Shown: positions 12,219 through 23,332 of the stretch, in pieces | Numbering within the stretch: position 1 is the stretch's first letter | Layout: every line of letters starts with the position of its first letter | Source of the DNA: Epiperipatus broadwayi | Lineage: Eukaryota > Onychophora > Udeonychophora > Euonychophora > Peripatidae | Assembly (NCBI GenBank): GCA_028023455.1 | Contig: JAQFVV010000017.1 | Span: 5,796,098-5,860,097 of the forward strand | Direction of reading: 5' to 3' | Length of the DNA: 64,000 nt | Notes under the pieces: model-generated | What the model was told of the DNA's origin: nothing | Seen by the model: only the letters and a program-made list of their open reading frames with translations | Database searches by the model: none | Program-made: the position numbers and the translations under genes

Positions 12219-12308
12219 AGTATTATATTCATCAACTATTTCTTCTCCGGAATTTGTGACACTAGTAACCCGTAATAATCCTGGTTTACCCTCTTCTATC
12301 TGTTCAAT
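12219..12308 (-). CDS. Thioredoxin reductase, internal exon (IEQIEEGKPG exon)
   Basis: This 90-nt, phase-0 minus-strand exon lies between the acceptor TTTGTAG and the donor ACT|GTAAGC. It encodes 30 residues beginning IEQIEEGKPGLLRVTS and ending GEEIVDEYNT. It corresponds to the end of the NADPH-binding domain, where relatives read ...G.YNTV.LAIGRD. It joins exon 30,320-30,545 upstream and exon 1,398-1,474 downstream with intact frame. A 10.7-kb intron follows and an 18.0-kb intron precedes it. Confidence 0.93.
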
Positions 12309-14985
12309 CTACAAATATAACCAAAAAATAATTAAAAACTTTGTAAAAATAAAGATCAAAATGTGATTATGCAAACAAAATGATTTAAATGTTAGGACTT
12401 TCTGGTCGGTGTTTTATCATCGATTTTATGAGAATATTTAAGAATTTGGTTATTTGCAAAATACATACACCGATGCTATAAAAACTCAATTTATAATATA
12501 GCTTTACAAATGTTAAGAATAAATTGTGATAGGAAAGTAACAAGCAAATGACAATCAAGTGTTTATCACTTAATCGTAGTATTCTATGGTTTAGTTACTA
12601 AACAGAAAAGATTTTCTTTCAAGATAATAGTAAAAATAAAAATTATGCATTTATTGCGTTACCGAAGATATTTTTAAGAATACCAACCGAGTAGCATCAG
12701 TAAGTTTCATTAAATAAAACTTCACACTAATTAAACTTAACATAATTTATTCACTTGCCAAAAAAAAAAAACCAAAAAAATATATATAAATAAAAGAATT
12801 AACAGTTCTTGGAAATTACTTTGTAATCATTACACCCCATAATAATCTTCTGGATTCGTGATTTATTTCTTCTCGTGCATCACAAATTTAACTAGTTCAT
12901 GTTCACTGATATCACCATTTACTGGGTTTCTTATGCACACATAGTATGTACTCATAATATGCACAATTGCTACACATGATGATTCTATAATTTACTTGCT
13001 ATCAATACAAACTAGACTAAGGACAGCCCAGAAACGAACTTACTGACTGACAGCCATACACACACCCTGTAGATCTCTGCAAGAATTTATATTAAACTAC
13101 TAAACATCACATGATCACTACTACTACTGTATGGAGAGTTTTGCCTGTTTTAAAGAATTTATATACTAGTCAAATCTCACAAATCTATCCTCATGAGTAT
13201 ATATATATTAATGGCATTCAAATGTGTGCGATATATGTAAATTTTCTAGAGTGTTAAATAACGACTAGAGAAATTTATTCATGCACTGTGTGATTATGAT
13301 TACACTGATTTACTAGCGAACTTTATTCATAATGTCAATATAGACACATAAGCGCATAGACGAACAGTATCTATTTAAGTCAGTATTTTATTGTTCTTTT
13401 TTTTTTGTCCAGTTATATAATTAGCTTTATAGAAAAAAGGCCTCTCGGCGTGCTATTAAAAATTCAGACTTTATCCACAGAATAGGATTGTTTAAAAATC
13501 ATTGTTTGGGGGAGGGGGCATTTTACAAATATTTTAATAAAATCGATTATTAAAATTTGATAACCATAAACAGGTATTGAGCAAAGTAACAAGAATACCT
13601 GTGAAATTTTCGTTATCATGATGTAACACTATTAATTGCATCAACAACTATTTACATTCTGTGTGATGAAATTATATAATATATGGACTGGACGATACCA
13701 AATTCTCACTCACTGTTCAAAAATGAAACACAGAAGCTTAATAATATGCAAATCAATATGATTAGGAAAGGTATAAAGAATCGGTACCTCCATGAAATGA
13801 AACTAACCCCTCACCTGTTTAACATTCATAAAAAGATCACACTCTTATTCGATTAAATGGAATACATTGTCTACAGCCATTTTTTGTATTATAAAACTAA
13901 GATTGCCTTTTACGATGATAGCATGAAGATTTTTACTATAATAAGCCTTGTATTTTATTTTTAGTGATATAATTAGAATGGCATTGAATTAATAACATTC
14001 AATGTATCCTATATATTTCTTGATTTCAAGTAAAATATGTTGACATATTTCTGAGAAAATCAAAAAATTGGTTCGAAATTAATAATAATAAATTAATTTT
14101 AGCCAATACAATCTAAAGATACAAGAATTTGGCTGATTCAGAAATGGAAGAGCTCATTTTAAAAAGGAACGTGATCTGCCTAATTAACATATTTTCCCAT
14201 TAATAAATTGTACGCCATTTAAATATATATATATTCAGCTTAATAGGTGTTTCTTATTTGTGTTTTGATATCTGAACCAATAAACCCACTTGACATCTAA
14301 AGATAATCTTGTTTGGTTGCTGAAAATACATTAATTGAACCCAAATATATGTTCCAATAAGCACATATAAGTACTGAAGTGTTTTATCTTTAAATTAAAT
14401 ATTAAAAATAAAGAACCTTTAAAAAATGCAATTTGTATATTAATATGTTAAATAACCTTTTTTTCCCATTTAGACTATTTATTTAATGTAAATAAATATT
14501 TTATTTATTCCTACGACATGGGATTTAAATCTGGGAAAAAAAAATTAAAATTTTCTTGAATTTCAAGGATTTTTTGCTTTACCTTTCAGCTATTCGGCTA
14601 ATCAGCCAATTATATATCAGTAAATGAATACCTAATTATTCTTAGCTGGACAATAAAATGGGGGGGGGGGTGGACACAACACTATAAACCTTTACTAGTC
14701 AAGCTAATCTATTATGTACTTCCATCGTGTTGTTTTTCTAGAAAGGCCTTTATTGCAAAGGTTATTTAAAAACTGTTTTATCCAACTATTTAACAAATAT
14801 ATATATATAATACATAATTTCAGTGGAATTTGAAATTTATAATTGACGCTTTGTTAGTCTGCCTTCAGAACAGGTTATATTTACCTGTTTAATGAAGTTT
14901 ATTAAATAAACTTTTTTGAATTAATAATTTCACTCTCTGTAATCAAGTTAAATCTTTAGTATCTATAAAAACTCTTTAGATCATA
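12309..14985. other. Intron sequence; family A terminus at 13,123-13,151
   Basis: Mostly unremarkable AT-rich intron. At 13,123-13,151 the string CTACTGTATGGAGAGTTTTG is the terminal sequence of foldback family A, preceded by ACATCACATGATCAC, which recurs beside other family A copies. A G10 run lies near 14,660. No other feature recognised. Confidence 0.45.
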
Positions 14986-14987
14986 AA

Positions 14988-15062
14988 GAAAGGTGGATTT
15001 CCACCTTTATTATTAAAAGGAGGTTGCCTTGACAACAGATTGAGATTGTTGATTGCTATTGT
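14988..15062. repeat. Hairpin plus short dispersed repeat E
   Basis: AAAGGTGGATTTCCACCTTT is a near-perfect palindrome at about 14,990. It is followed by GGTTGCCTTGACAACAGATT. The same GTTGCCTTG(A/C)CAACAGATTG string occurs in inverse at 51,460-51,490. Confidence 0.4.
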
Positions 15063-15307
15063 TTAAGTGTTTAACTACATTCATGAATTTATATATATAT
15101 GTAAGTGCACATGTATGTCTATATAGAGCTTTGGTATACTTTTTAATACTTAATGGTAAAATTACTGATACACAAGGAAGCAAATATATCCTATTGTTTT
15201 AATTCTAAAACAAATAACTTCAGTTTCATTTTTAAAATTAATATTTTTTTTTAAAATTTATATATTTTATTTTATATATTTAATATATAACTTATAGTAA
15301 ATAATAA

Positions 15308-15952
15308 AAAAGTATATATAATAGCTATATAAATATATTAAAAATAATTATACATAAAATGCCTCTTGCGGACATGGTTTAGTGCCCTTTTCAAATGTTA
15401 ATAATCTCTTTAAACATTAACCAGTTATTGCATAAATAACACCACCTAGTGTTCCATAATCGAAGTAAAATATCAACAATAATAAAATAACATCAGTAAA
15501 TGAGAATAAAACCTTCATATAGAGATCCAAGATAACTTCAAAGAATTGACTATATAACATAATATACAAAATAAATAACACATACATTATACAACAATCT
15601 ATATATATTGTCTTATATAATTTTTATTCACTTCCAATTTGAACAGTTGTTAAATAAATGGAAAATTTTATAAGATAATATATATAATGTGTGTATTATT
15701 TATTTTGTATATTATGTTACATTGGGTTTCTATATGAAGGTTTTATTTTATTTTAATGATGTTTTATTTTGTTATTGGTGTTATTTTACTTCCATTACGA
15801 AACACTAGATGGTGTTATACATGTAATCATTGGTTAACATTAAAATAGATTATTAACATTTGAAAAGGGCACTAAACCATGTGCCGAAAATAGCTTGTTA
15901 TGTATAATAATTTTTAATATATTTTATATATGATTTTTTTATTATTTATTAT
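15308..15952. repeat. Long palindrome (foldback family D)
   Basis: The left arm (about 15,308-15,610) contains TTATACATAAAATGCCTC, ACATGGTTTAGTGCCCTTTT, CACCTAGTGTTCCATAAT and ACCTTCATATAGAGA. The right arm (about 15,660-15,952) gives the reverse complement: TATATGAAGGTTTTATTT, AACACTAGATGGTGTTATAC, AAAAGGGCACTAAACCATGT, TTATGTATAATAATTTTTAA. Arms of about 300 bp flank a short AT-rich centre. No coding capacity. Confidence 0.8.
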
Positions 15953-16621
15953 AATTTATATAAAACAACAGCATAATGGATTTAATTAATTTCCATTTTT
16001 GATAATATTAGTATAAAATACATTAAATTATAGTAAAATGTAGAAATAAAATAGATAATTTTAGTTACCTATTTATACACAGATGCAATATCATTAATAT
16101 GGCATTCTAGGCTTCCTTAGCCTTTCTAGATTATCAATTTTGGGAAAAGGTAACTATTAAGTGGTTCTGTCTCTAAGCTCTTTGCAGCGCCATCTCTGAA
16201 TAATGCATATGTTACATAGCAACAGTGTAGCTATTAAACACCAAAAATTTTAAAATGCTACCATGTTTGGATTACGAATTACAATATGACATATGACTGT
16301 GTTTTGTATCTTAATCTATGATGGAACAGCATACTAATGTAAAATTTTGTTTTAAATTGGGCAAAACTGCTACTGAAGCAGGTTGAAGTGAAGCCATGAA
16401 TCACAAGAATGTTTTTAAGTGATCTATAAGATTTCGAGATGGCAAGATGAATACCAAAGACGATCCATGTCACATTTCAATAATTCGTAATTCAGACATG
16501 CTAGTGTCTTAAAATTTTCGTGAACACGTATTGATTCAAAGATGGAGAGAAGTAGCCATTTTTAAGTACGTTTTAAAAAGCAATACTTTTAATTTCTTTT
16601 TTTTAAAAACTATCAAATATC

Positions 16622-16868
16622 GCATGATCACCATTCTTTATGTTTACACAAGCTATTTTTCAGAGGCAATTAGATCCTAAGATCTAGGTGCAGTGCTCTC
16701 AGATCCAAGGCTCTTCACCGATGAAAGCCACAAGCTAAAAACTAGTCTGCGGATATTGGCTGAATAGGCACTAGATAGAGATTTTATGCACAAACATTCT
16801 TGCATCCATTGATTACTCTGGCTTGCACCGAGACATGCTACTGGATGGAGAGTTTTGTCCCTGTGTTA
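16622..16868 (+). repeat. Foldback family A copy (one arm)
   Basis: This begins CATGATCACCATTCTTTATG and continues with ATTAGATCCTAAGATCTAGG, GTGCTCTCAGATCCAAGGCT, GAAAGCCACAAGC, ACTAGTCTGCGGATATTGG and ATGGAGAGTTTTGTC. The order is the same as the right arm of the complete palindrome at 36,541-37,141. 16,869-17,461 holds nothing I recognise. Confidence 0.65.
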
Positions 16869-17465
16869 AAAAATTAATGAACCAGAAGGGAATTCATTTC
16901 TTCTGTGATGTATTTTTATAAAATAAAATCACCATAAATGCATCATTGTAGTTAAAAGTCTTTCCAACATTCCTCTGTAAAAAAATAATGAATACTTGAT
17001 TCATTAGGATAATTAAATTGTTGTTGATGAAAATTTTTAGTTTTCGTTCTTTGCTCTGAATCTGGAAAAATTAACCAGTAATTGGATGACTAGTAAATAA
17101 GCTACAACACAACTGCATAAAAAAAAAATCCTGAGCTTCCTTGAAAATCCTCGCAGTTATCGAAAATAATTTTCAAATTCTACTTGACTTCAAAGACCGC
17201 GGACTTCGCAAGTGGATGTACTAATATTCCATAAGGTTTTTCTTATAAACTATGTGTGCATACATTAAATATAAATTTCTGTGAAAAAATCTAAAAGATG
17301 AAAGCAAAACTACAACAAATTAAAACTGGAAGGGCAAATAGAAACCATGGGAATTAATAAATAACAACACAACATACGTCTTAGCTATTTGAAGCTAAAA
17401 GACAGACCCTATTTTCTTGTTTCATACTTAGATTATTATACGAGTTAATAGCCAGACATACATAC

Positions 17466-19555
17466 TGAAGCAATGGATCTGAAGTCCAATCCATGCTTCA
17501 CATCTTCCTATAAACTTAATTAGTATTGTAGACCTGAATTAAGTTTATAGTTCAATATCAGCAGGGTTTTGCATTAGAGTTAAAAATAATTATGCTTATT
17601 AAATGTGTATTACATTTAAATATTTTGTTTTAAATAAATTTCATTCTATTAAGAAAAAGTGCTTAACCTATTAGTCAAACATATATATACATCTAGCGTA
17701 TATATATGAGTTAATGCAAAATTCTGCTGAAATAAAATGCTTATTCTATTGTAAAATAATAATATATTGTTGTTCAAATTTTATTAAAATATTTAGTATG
17801 ATTTGATTTTGAGATAAGCCCACCAACATTTCTGAAAGAATGTATATTTTAATTAGTGAGCCGTTCAAGTCTAATTAAAGATGGCATTTTCTTTCTTGCT
17901 TTTTAATTAATAAAATTCCAACGTTAAAGTAAGAAGTTAGAGTAAAAAAATTGAAGTTATTTTTAGAACGTGTTGTTTTGAAACAAAGCAGCAAGGGGGG
18001 GCTTATCAAGATCTCAGATCATACAAACAATGGAAGGTAGCTGGCAGAGAAAGTATAAATAGTAGGGAGAACAAAAGAGATAATTCATTCAGACTTTTCT
18101 TTTTGAAGGAGTCAGTTGATGTTGATTTTGCTTGTGAAGGCGATTTATTAAGATTTTTCTTGCTGTTTTATTTCCAAGTTTTCTGAAAGTGCATTCAGAT
18201 TTCTCTTGGGAGAAATCCGTCAGATTTTGCTTCACATTTAGCTTGTGCTCCAAAAAAAAAGTTATACAGCTGTCATTTTCAAACAATGGAGAAGTTGGAA
18301 CCTGCTCCAGTTAAAACCAACAGTATTTTGAGGAAAATGGATATGCTTGGCTAGGCAAATCATAGCTTTGCCTATCGCCGAGGTTCCTAAATACCATCCA
18401 AAAATGCCTTAACATCCAATCAATAACCATATGAACTCTATGCCGTGTCTGGAGAACTTTTCATGGAAGCCATACTTCATATTTTCATTGTCCGGACAAA
18501 CACCTATCGTCGGTCGGATCAAGCCACGGACGTCGTAGGGAACATCACGGAAAAAGGACGGTATCGTATCTCCTATATTAAACTATCTCGTATGCTACTT
18601 TTGATTCATATTGTTTTATTGTTGTATTGAAATATATGTCTTTGCTATGTAAACATTTTATGAATTAACCTTAAATATATTTTGGGATCATCTAGCTATA
18701 TGTAACCTTTTTACCTTCGCTATTCTTCCTTACTAACCATTGTAAATATTTAGTATTTCGTTGCGGTTAAATTTAATAGTTAACTTTTTGTCATTTGAAA
18801 TCTCTTTCCAATTTTATTTATGTTGTTAATTAAATCCAAGTCAGTTTCTTTTGTGTGCCAACTTGATCTCTTTGATAACACCTCTTTTTGTCCGCCATTT
18901 GCTTATCACGTATATTTGATTTAGCTATATACGTTCTAAGTCAATTTTAAACACGGGTTTTAGCGCAAAGCCATAAGAAATGCTTTGCGAAAGGTTTTTA
19001 TTATCTATCGTACTTTATCGAGAAGATCGAGTTGGAATTTTTTTTTATAAAATTGGGAAGAAAAGAATTTGACCGCAAACCTATTAACTTGTTTTCTTTT
19101 TATTGTCTAATTAGTTTGTTGCAGTAATTTAGGGGAATAGCGGAGGCCCATTAAAGCCTTATTCATATTTTAAAGCCATTAATTAAACATTATTTAATCA
19201 TCAAAACTTGAGTTTCTTAGTTATATTAAATGCTTTATTTTTACTTTTCAATGATCCAGGCACGCAAAACGCAAACACCACCACATCTTTTTATGTACTT
19301 TACACATTTAGCTTTTAGCTCTTTAGGATTTCCCGTCCATGTCTCTACCGCTGTTGCTAAGCTTTGTGGCCGGTTGAAAAATAATTTATGCATGGCTCAG
19401 ATGGTGTTGTTTGTTTGTGATCAGGCCTCGAGAACAGGCGAATGGGCAGAGGTCATATGTATTCTTGATTTATATCTCGCGTATGGTTGGCCTTGAGGTA
19501 CTTTCGCCTAGTATTCGAACTGGGTTAAATCTACACACATCATCTGACTGTCACA
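17466..19555 (+). repeat. 5' LTR (2,090 bp)
   Basis: TG...CA boundaries are defined by alignment with 23,333-25,425. The LTR carries a consensus TATA box and a GC-richer block (18,440-18,570). Short frames inside, for example 18,445-18,630 and 19,230-19,496, are duplicated in the 3' LTR with the sequence itself. They show no recognisable domain, so I do not call genes there. Confidence 0.9.
18054..18061 (+). promoter_or_regulatory. LTR TATA box
   Basis: TATAAATA lies about 590 bp into the LTR. An initiator-like TTCAGAC lies about 30 bp downstream (near 18,088). The same arrangement is at 23,934 in the 3' LTR. It is the most plausible Pol II start for the element, placing U3 before about 18,090. 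Confidence 0.55.
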
Positions 19556-19579
19556 GTAGATTTTTTTTTCTCCGCATTC

Positions 19580-19599
19580 TGGACGCCCATCGTGTGGCT
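19580..19599 (+). promoter_or_regulatory. Candidate primer binding site
   Basis: TGGACGCCCATCGTGTGGCT begins 24 bases after the 5' LTR and resembles the TGGCGCCCAACGTGGGG type of site that pairs with a tRNA 3' end. The gap from the LTR is larger than usual. A similar string (GACGCTAACAACGTGG) follows the next T-tract near 19,723, so it may simply be the first unit of the leader repeat. Confidence 0.35.
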
Positions 19600-20699
19600 A
19601 TTCGAAATTTTCCATACCCTGCAATGCCCTGTATAACATTCGTAAGTGTGTAGAATGTTTTTCCTTTTTCTGTTTTAAATTAAGGAAAATATGGGTAGAC
19701 GTATAATTTTTTTTTCCGATTCTGACGCTAACAACGTGGACGAGTGTCATTTTTTTTTTCTTTTCTTCAAAAAAATTTTTTAACAGTACCCTGAGAAGCT
19801 AGTTTTAGTTTAATGTATTTATATAAAATAATATATGTATAATTTTTTCAAGTTGGTTTCCTAACGTGAGCTAAATGTCATTTTTTTAATTAATTAAGAA
19901 GTTAAATGTGCCATAAGCTAAACATTTTTTTTTCCGAGTTTGATATATATGAAATGAATATTTTATATTTAAAAAGTTAACACGCCGTCAGTTGTTTTTT
20001 TTGTGTGTGATTAGAAAAGAAGATTTCAGAGTTAAAGTAATTTTTTTTCCCCTAATGAGTAGTTCCGTCATGGCCAGTGCGCCATATTTTTTTGTCGTAT
20101 AAAGTAGATAGCTTCGATAAGGCGGAAGTGTCAAATATATACCCACCCGCCCTCCCTTAAATTAGCTTTCGTACTTTAGATTGTTTTTAGTATCGCTCAA
20201 ATATGAAAAAGTTTGGAATAATAATGTTTTTTTTCGAAATATAGTATAAACGGTAGTGTTAATATTTTGAGTAAAAAAAAAAAAGTACAGTTACATAATA
20301 GATTTTTATTTCCGTTTGGATAAATTTTTGTAAATATCTTAGATAACCTTTTTTTTCGTTAATAGAATTTTTTTTTCATAGATTGAAAGCTTTGATAAGT
20401 CAAAATTACACGTGTCAGTGTATGGTGTTAACAAACATTTTTTTTCACTTTCTCTGCATTTCGTTTTTATATAAAATGAATGCTATAATCATGCAAAATT
20501 CTCGTTCACTGTTAAATATTTTGTAATTACGTGTCCTACCAAATATATATAAGTTTTGTTAATAAAATAGCAAACTTAATTTTCAACTTAATAAAGAGTA
20601 AATGCGTATGTCGTTTAATTTATATTTTTGTATAACATATATGTCAGCCACCCTTTAGTTAAGATTTTTTTTTCTCCATTTCGGATTATGCTATTGAAT

Positions 20700-20820
20700 C
20701 ATTTATTGAGTAACCGTTAGGTGAAGACCTTTTGAGTAACCGTTAGGTGAAGCCCTTGTTTTTTTTAGTGATCGTTTATGAAGATTCCTTGAGTAACCGT
20801 TTAGGTGAAGACCCCTTACA
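20700..20820 (+). repeat. Small tandem array in LTR-element leader
   Basis: GAGTAACCGTTAGGTGAAG occurs at about 20,708 and 20,733 and, as GAGTAACCGTTTAGGTGAAG, at about 20,791. A degenerate unit (AGTGATCGTTTATGAAG) lies between. A further pair, GCCTGAAATAATAGG, follows at about 20,845 and 20,911. Confidence 0.65.
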
Positions 20821-22246
20821 CTGTAGAGTTCAGAATTGCTGAGTAGCCTGAAATAATAGGTCTATGTCTGCAATTGTTGTTTCCGTGTCATAGTTGTGAC
20901 CAGCGTTACTTGCCTGAAATAATAGGAGTATGCGGTTTGCAATATGACATTTTTCTAATAAAGTCATGTACATAATAATAAAAGAAATATTTGTATAGGT
21001 ATATCTGTTTGTATATTTATATGTAGTCATATATATGCTTATTTAGTGTGTACATATTCATATATATGGGTGTATATGGTATACACTTCGTTATAGTTTG
21101 GTAAAACCCATTTTTATATAAATGTTTTTTTAACAGTTTTTGATCTCAATGCGTGATTCTGTAAAATTGCTTGATAATTGTTAATCTATTTCGGGTTGTG
21201 ACCAAAATGGTAGTTGGTTTCGATCCCAGGTTCATAATTCGGAGTGGCAGTTATCATGGGATTTTACTTTTATTTTAATTTTTTTTGTATATATTTTGTT
21301 TTGTTAATCGTACTTTAGGCTGTTTAAATTGTTTTTTTTGTGTGTCATGACCAAAATGGTAACTGGTTTCGATCCCAGGTCAGACAAATTACCGTACTTA
21401 GTTGTTATACGTCTTAGATTTAAATAATATTGTGTCATTTAAAATAGCATTTACTTATTCATGCAGAGATTATTTTTTTCGTTCAGCAGAATCAAATTAA
21501 ATTTTTTTTAAAGTGAACTGAAACGCAAAGTAAAATTTTAATTGCATTGAAACTTTATAAACCCTTATAAATGTGTGCTTGGATCATTATCCATTAATAT
21601 GTATATTTGATATGGCCATTGTCTTGTCGACTGGCGCCCTTCTCAAATAAATTTGTCGGCAAGTGCAATCTCTCATATCGGATATCAAATAAACCAAACT
21701 ATAGTAGATGATCAAAATAAAAATGTATGTGTAGTGAGCCAAAATAATTTTTAAACATGACTTATGTATATTTTGCTCACATATTCCTTTTTATATATAT
21801 ACTTGTATTAATGTAAATGCATTTTTTAGTTGTTTCAGGTGTCAGAGAAAGCCAGGTCAAGCTGTAAGTTTATTATTTTTAATGATATAGTAACAAAGTA
21901 GCAGTGATATTTAAGTGAAATATATAAAAATAAATAAAGTAAAGTGAGGAGAATATATGTAGTATAAATATTAAAACAGACACGGCAGGATTTGATATTT
22001 TTTTCATGAACAAACAGACACATAGGCATAGGTTTAAGATGGGACCTCGTGAGGTAGGCAAAGTTAATTTCTGAAAACATAAAGAATTTAGAATACTGAC
22101 TTATTTTTTAAAGAACTAAAATTTTTCTTCACATACAGGATATAGCTCCTAGATACACGTAATACAATATACTTATATAGATTGTTATTAAAATACGTTT
22201 TAGAAATAAATTGTGATTTTTGTGTAGCAAAATAGCCAATAAAAAA

Positions 22247-23119
22247 ATGGAGGAACAGAAGAGAGGCGAAGTTTATAGGTCAATATGTACTCATAGTGAC
22301 CAAGAAAATGTGAAAGATCTCATCACAGAAATGAGACAAGGATACAAAATGATGATGAACATGTTCCAAGAATTCATGAATATGACATCACAAAGAATGA
22401 ACCGTTTGGAGGAAAACATGGGTCTCCAGCAACAACATACTACCAGAACAAAAGTATTACCAGATGATGATAATCAGGGAAAGGGACAAGACCAACAAGA
22501 GCAAGGTGATATTCAGGTTGAATCACTGATTGATGAAGAAGCATGTAAAGATAGTCACCACTTGGACTTGTCAGTCAAACACAGAAGGCAAAGTGGAGAA
22601 CAAAATTGTCGAATCATAGAGGATAGCAAGAGCACAATGACGCTTCAGACTGTGGATTTGGTAAACGAAACTGAAAAGATGGGACAAGACATTAATAATA
22701 AAATGAGTGACTTGACTGGAGCTACTCCGATACATTTGCAGTATGCCACAGCATGTCTTCAGGTATTCAAAACCAAAATCTTAGTGGAAGAGGAGAAAAT
22801 AGACCAACTAGGAAACCAAAAGATCACAAGCGAACGATTAAGACGGGCAGTGCTGCATCGGAAGACAAAACGAAACCGCCAATATCAATTCAGGCAAAGG
22901 AAGCAAGTGTGGCTGAGAGATCTGAGGCCAACTAGTATAGTGCAGAGAGAAGTAAAAAAGTTTTTTCCAATATATAAAGGCCCTCATTTGTTAAAAAAGA
23001 AGTGTGGAATAAGTGTTTTGTTTTGGAAAAAAAATCTCAGCATAAAAAGAGAATATAATATTAGAAACAGAAACTTAAAACCTTATATACCACCGGACCC
23101 CGGAAAATATGCAAATTAA
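22247..23119 (+). CDS. Gag-like / integrase-tail fusion ORF of the LTR element
   Basis: 290 codons from ATG at 22,247. The frame is open from 22,220, but the earlier codons lack ATG. The first ~75 residues are charged and methionine-rich with heptad-like spacing (DLITEMRQGYKMMMNMFQEF, RMNRLEENMGLQ), which looks like a gag coiled coil. A polar linker follows. The last ~90 residues contain VWLRDLRPTS, KKFFPIYKGPHLLKKK and NLKPYIPP. These match the Gypsy integrase C-terminal module (GD.VWLRDL...KF.P.Y.GP......LKPY). The zinc-binding and DDE parts of integrase are missing. The fusion probably arose by internal deletion. I cannot say whether the protein is made. Confidence 0.6.
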   Translation: MEEQKRGEVYRSICTHSDQENVKDLITEMRQGYKMMMNMFQEFMNMTSQRMNRLEENMGLQQQHTTRTKVLPDDDNQGKGQDQQEQGDIQVESLIDEEACKDSHHLDLSVKHRRQSGEQNCRIIEDSKSTMTLQTVDLVNETEKMGQDINNKMSDLTGATPIHLQYATACLQVFKTKILVEEEKIDQLGNQKITSERLRRAVLHRKTKRNRQYQFRQRKQVWLRDLRPTSIVQREVKKFFPIYKGPHLLKKKCGISVLFWKKNLSIKREYNIRNRNLKPYIPPDPGKYAN

Positions 23120-23321
23120 AAATAGATACATACCATGTTAGACTAGAACCAACACTAACCAGACCCTAGTTATATATAGTAAAAGAAAGAAAGATTAGTC
23201 AGTAACAAATGAAATATTACAGCAAATAAAGAGTAGGCTTGAACTCACCTGGCACAAAATTCTTACCTCTGACCTGAAGCAACAGCATTTTTTTTTTAAA
23301 CATTTTTTTTTTGCTCACTAA

Positions 23322-23332
23322 CTATTGGGAAA
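23322..23332 (+). promoter_or_regulatory. Possible polypurine tract
   Basis: CTATTGGGAAA abuts the 3' LTR start, and its last six bases (GGGAAA) are purine. The tract is short for the role, but its position is exact. Confidence 0.35.

Larger units (their letters stand above)
19556..22246 (+). other. Long non-coding leader of the LTR element
   Basis: This 2.7-kb stretch has no frame with a recognisable motif. It is studded with T8-T10 tracts, often followed by CCG or TCG (for example near 19,559, 19,708, 19,750, 19,926, 20,041, 20,226, 20,352 and 20,668). It holds a small tandem array at 20,700-20,820. It also has two copies of ACCAAAATGGTARYTGGTTT followed by CGATCCCAGGT (21,198-21,231 and 21,346-21,380), whose end resembles a tRNA B box. 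Packaging and regulatory sequence is the likely role, by inference. Confidence 0.5.

Noticed and set aside
19230-19496. 88-codon plus frame present in both LTRs
   Set aside because: Duplicated only because the LTR is duplicated; no domain or motif seen.
21198-21380. Two tRNA-like elements (GGTTTCGATCCCAGG)
   Set aside because: Only a B-box-like string is present; no A box or fold around it.
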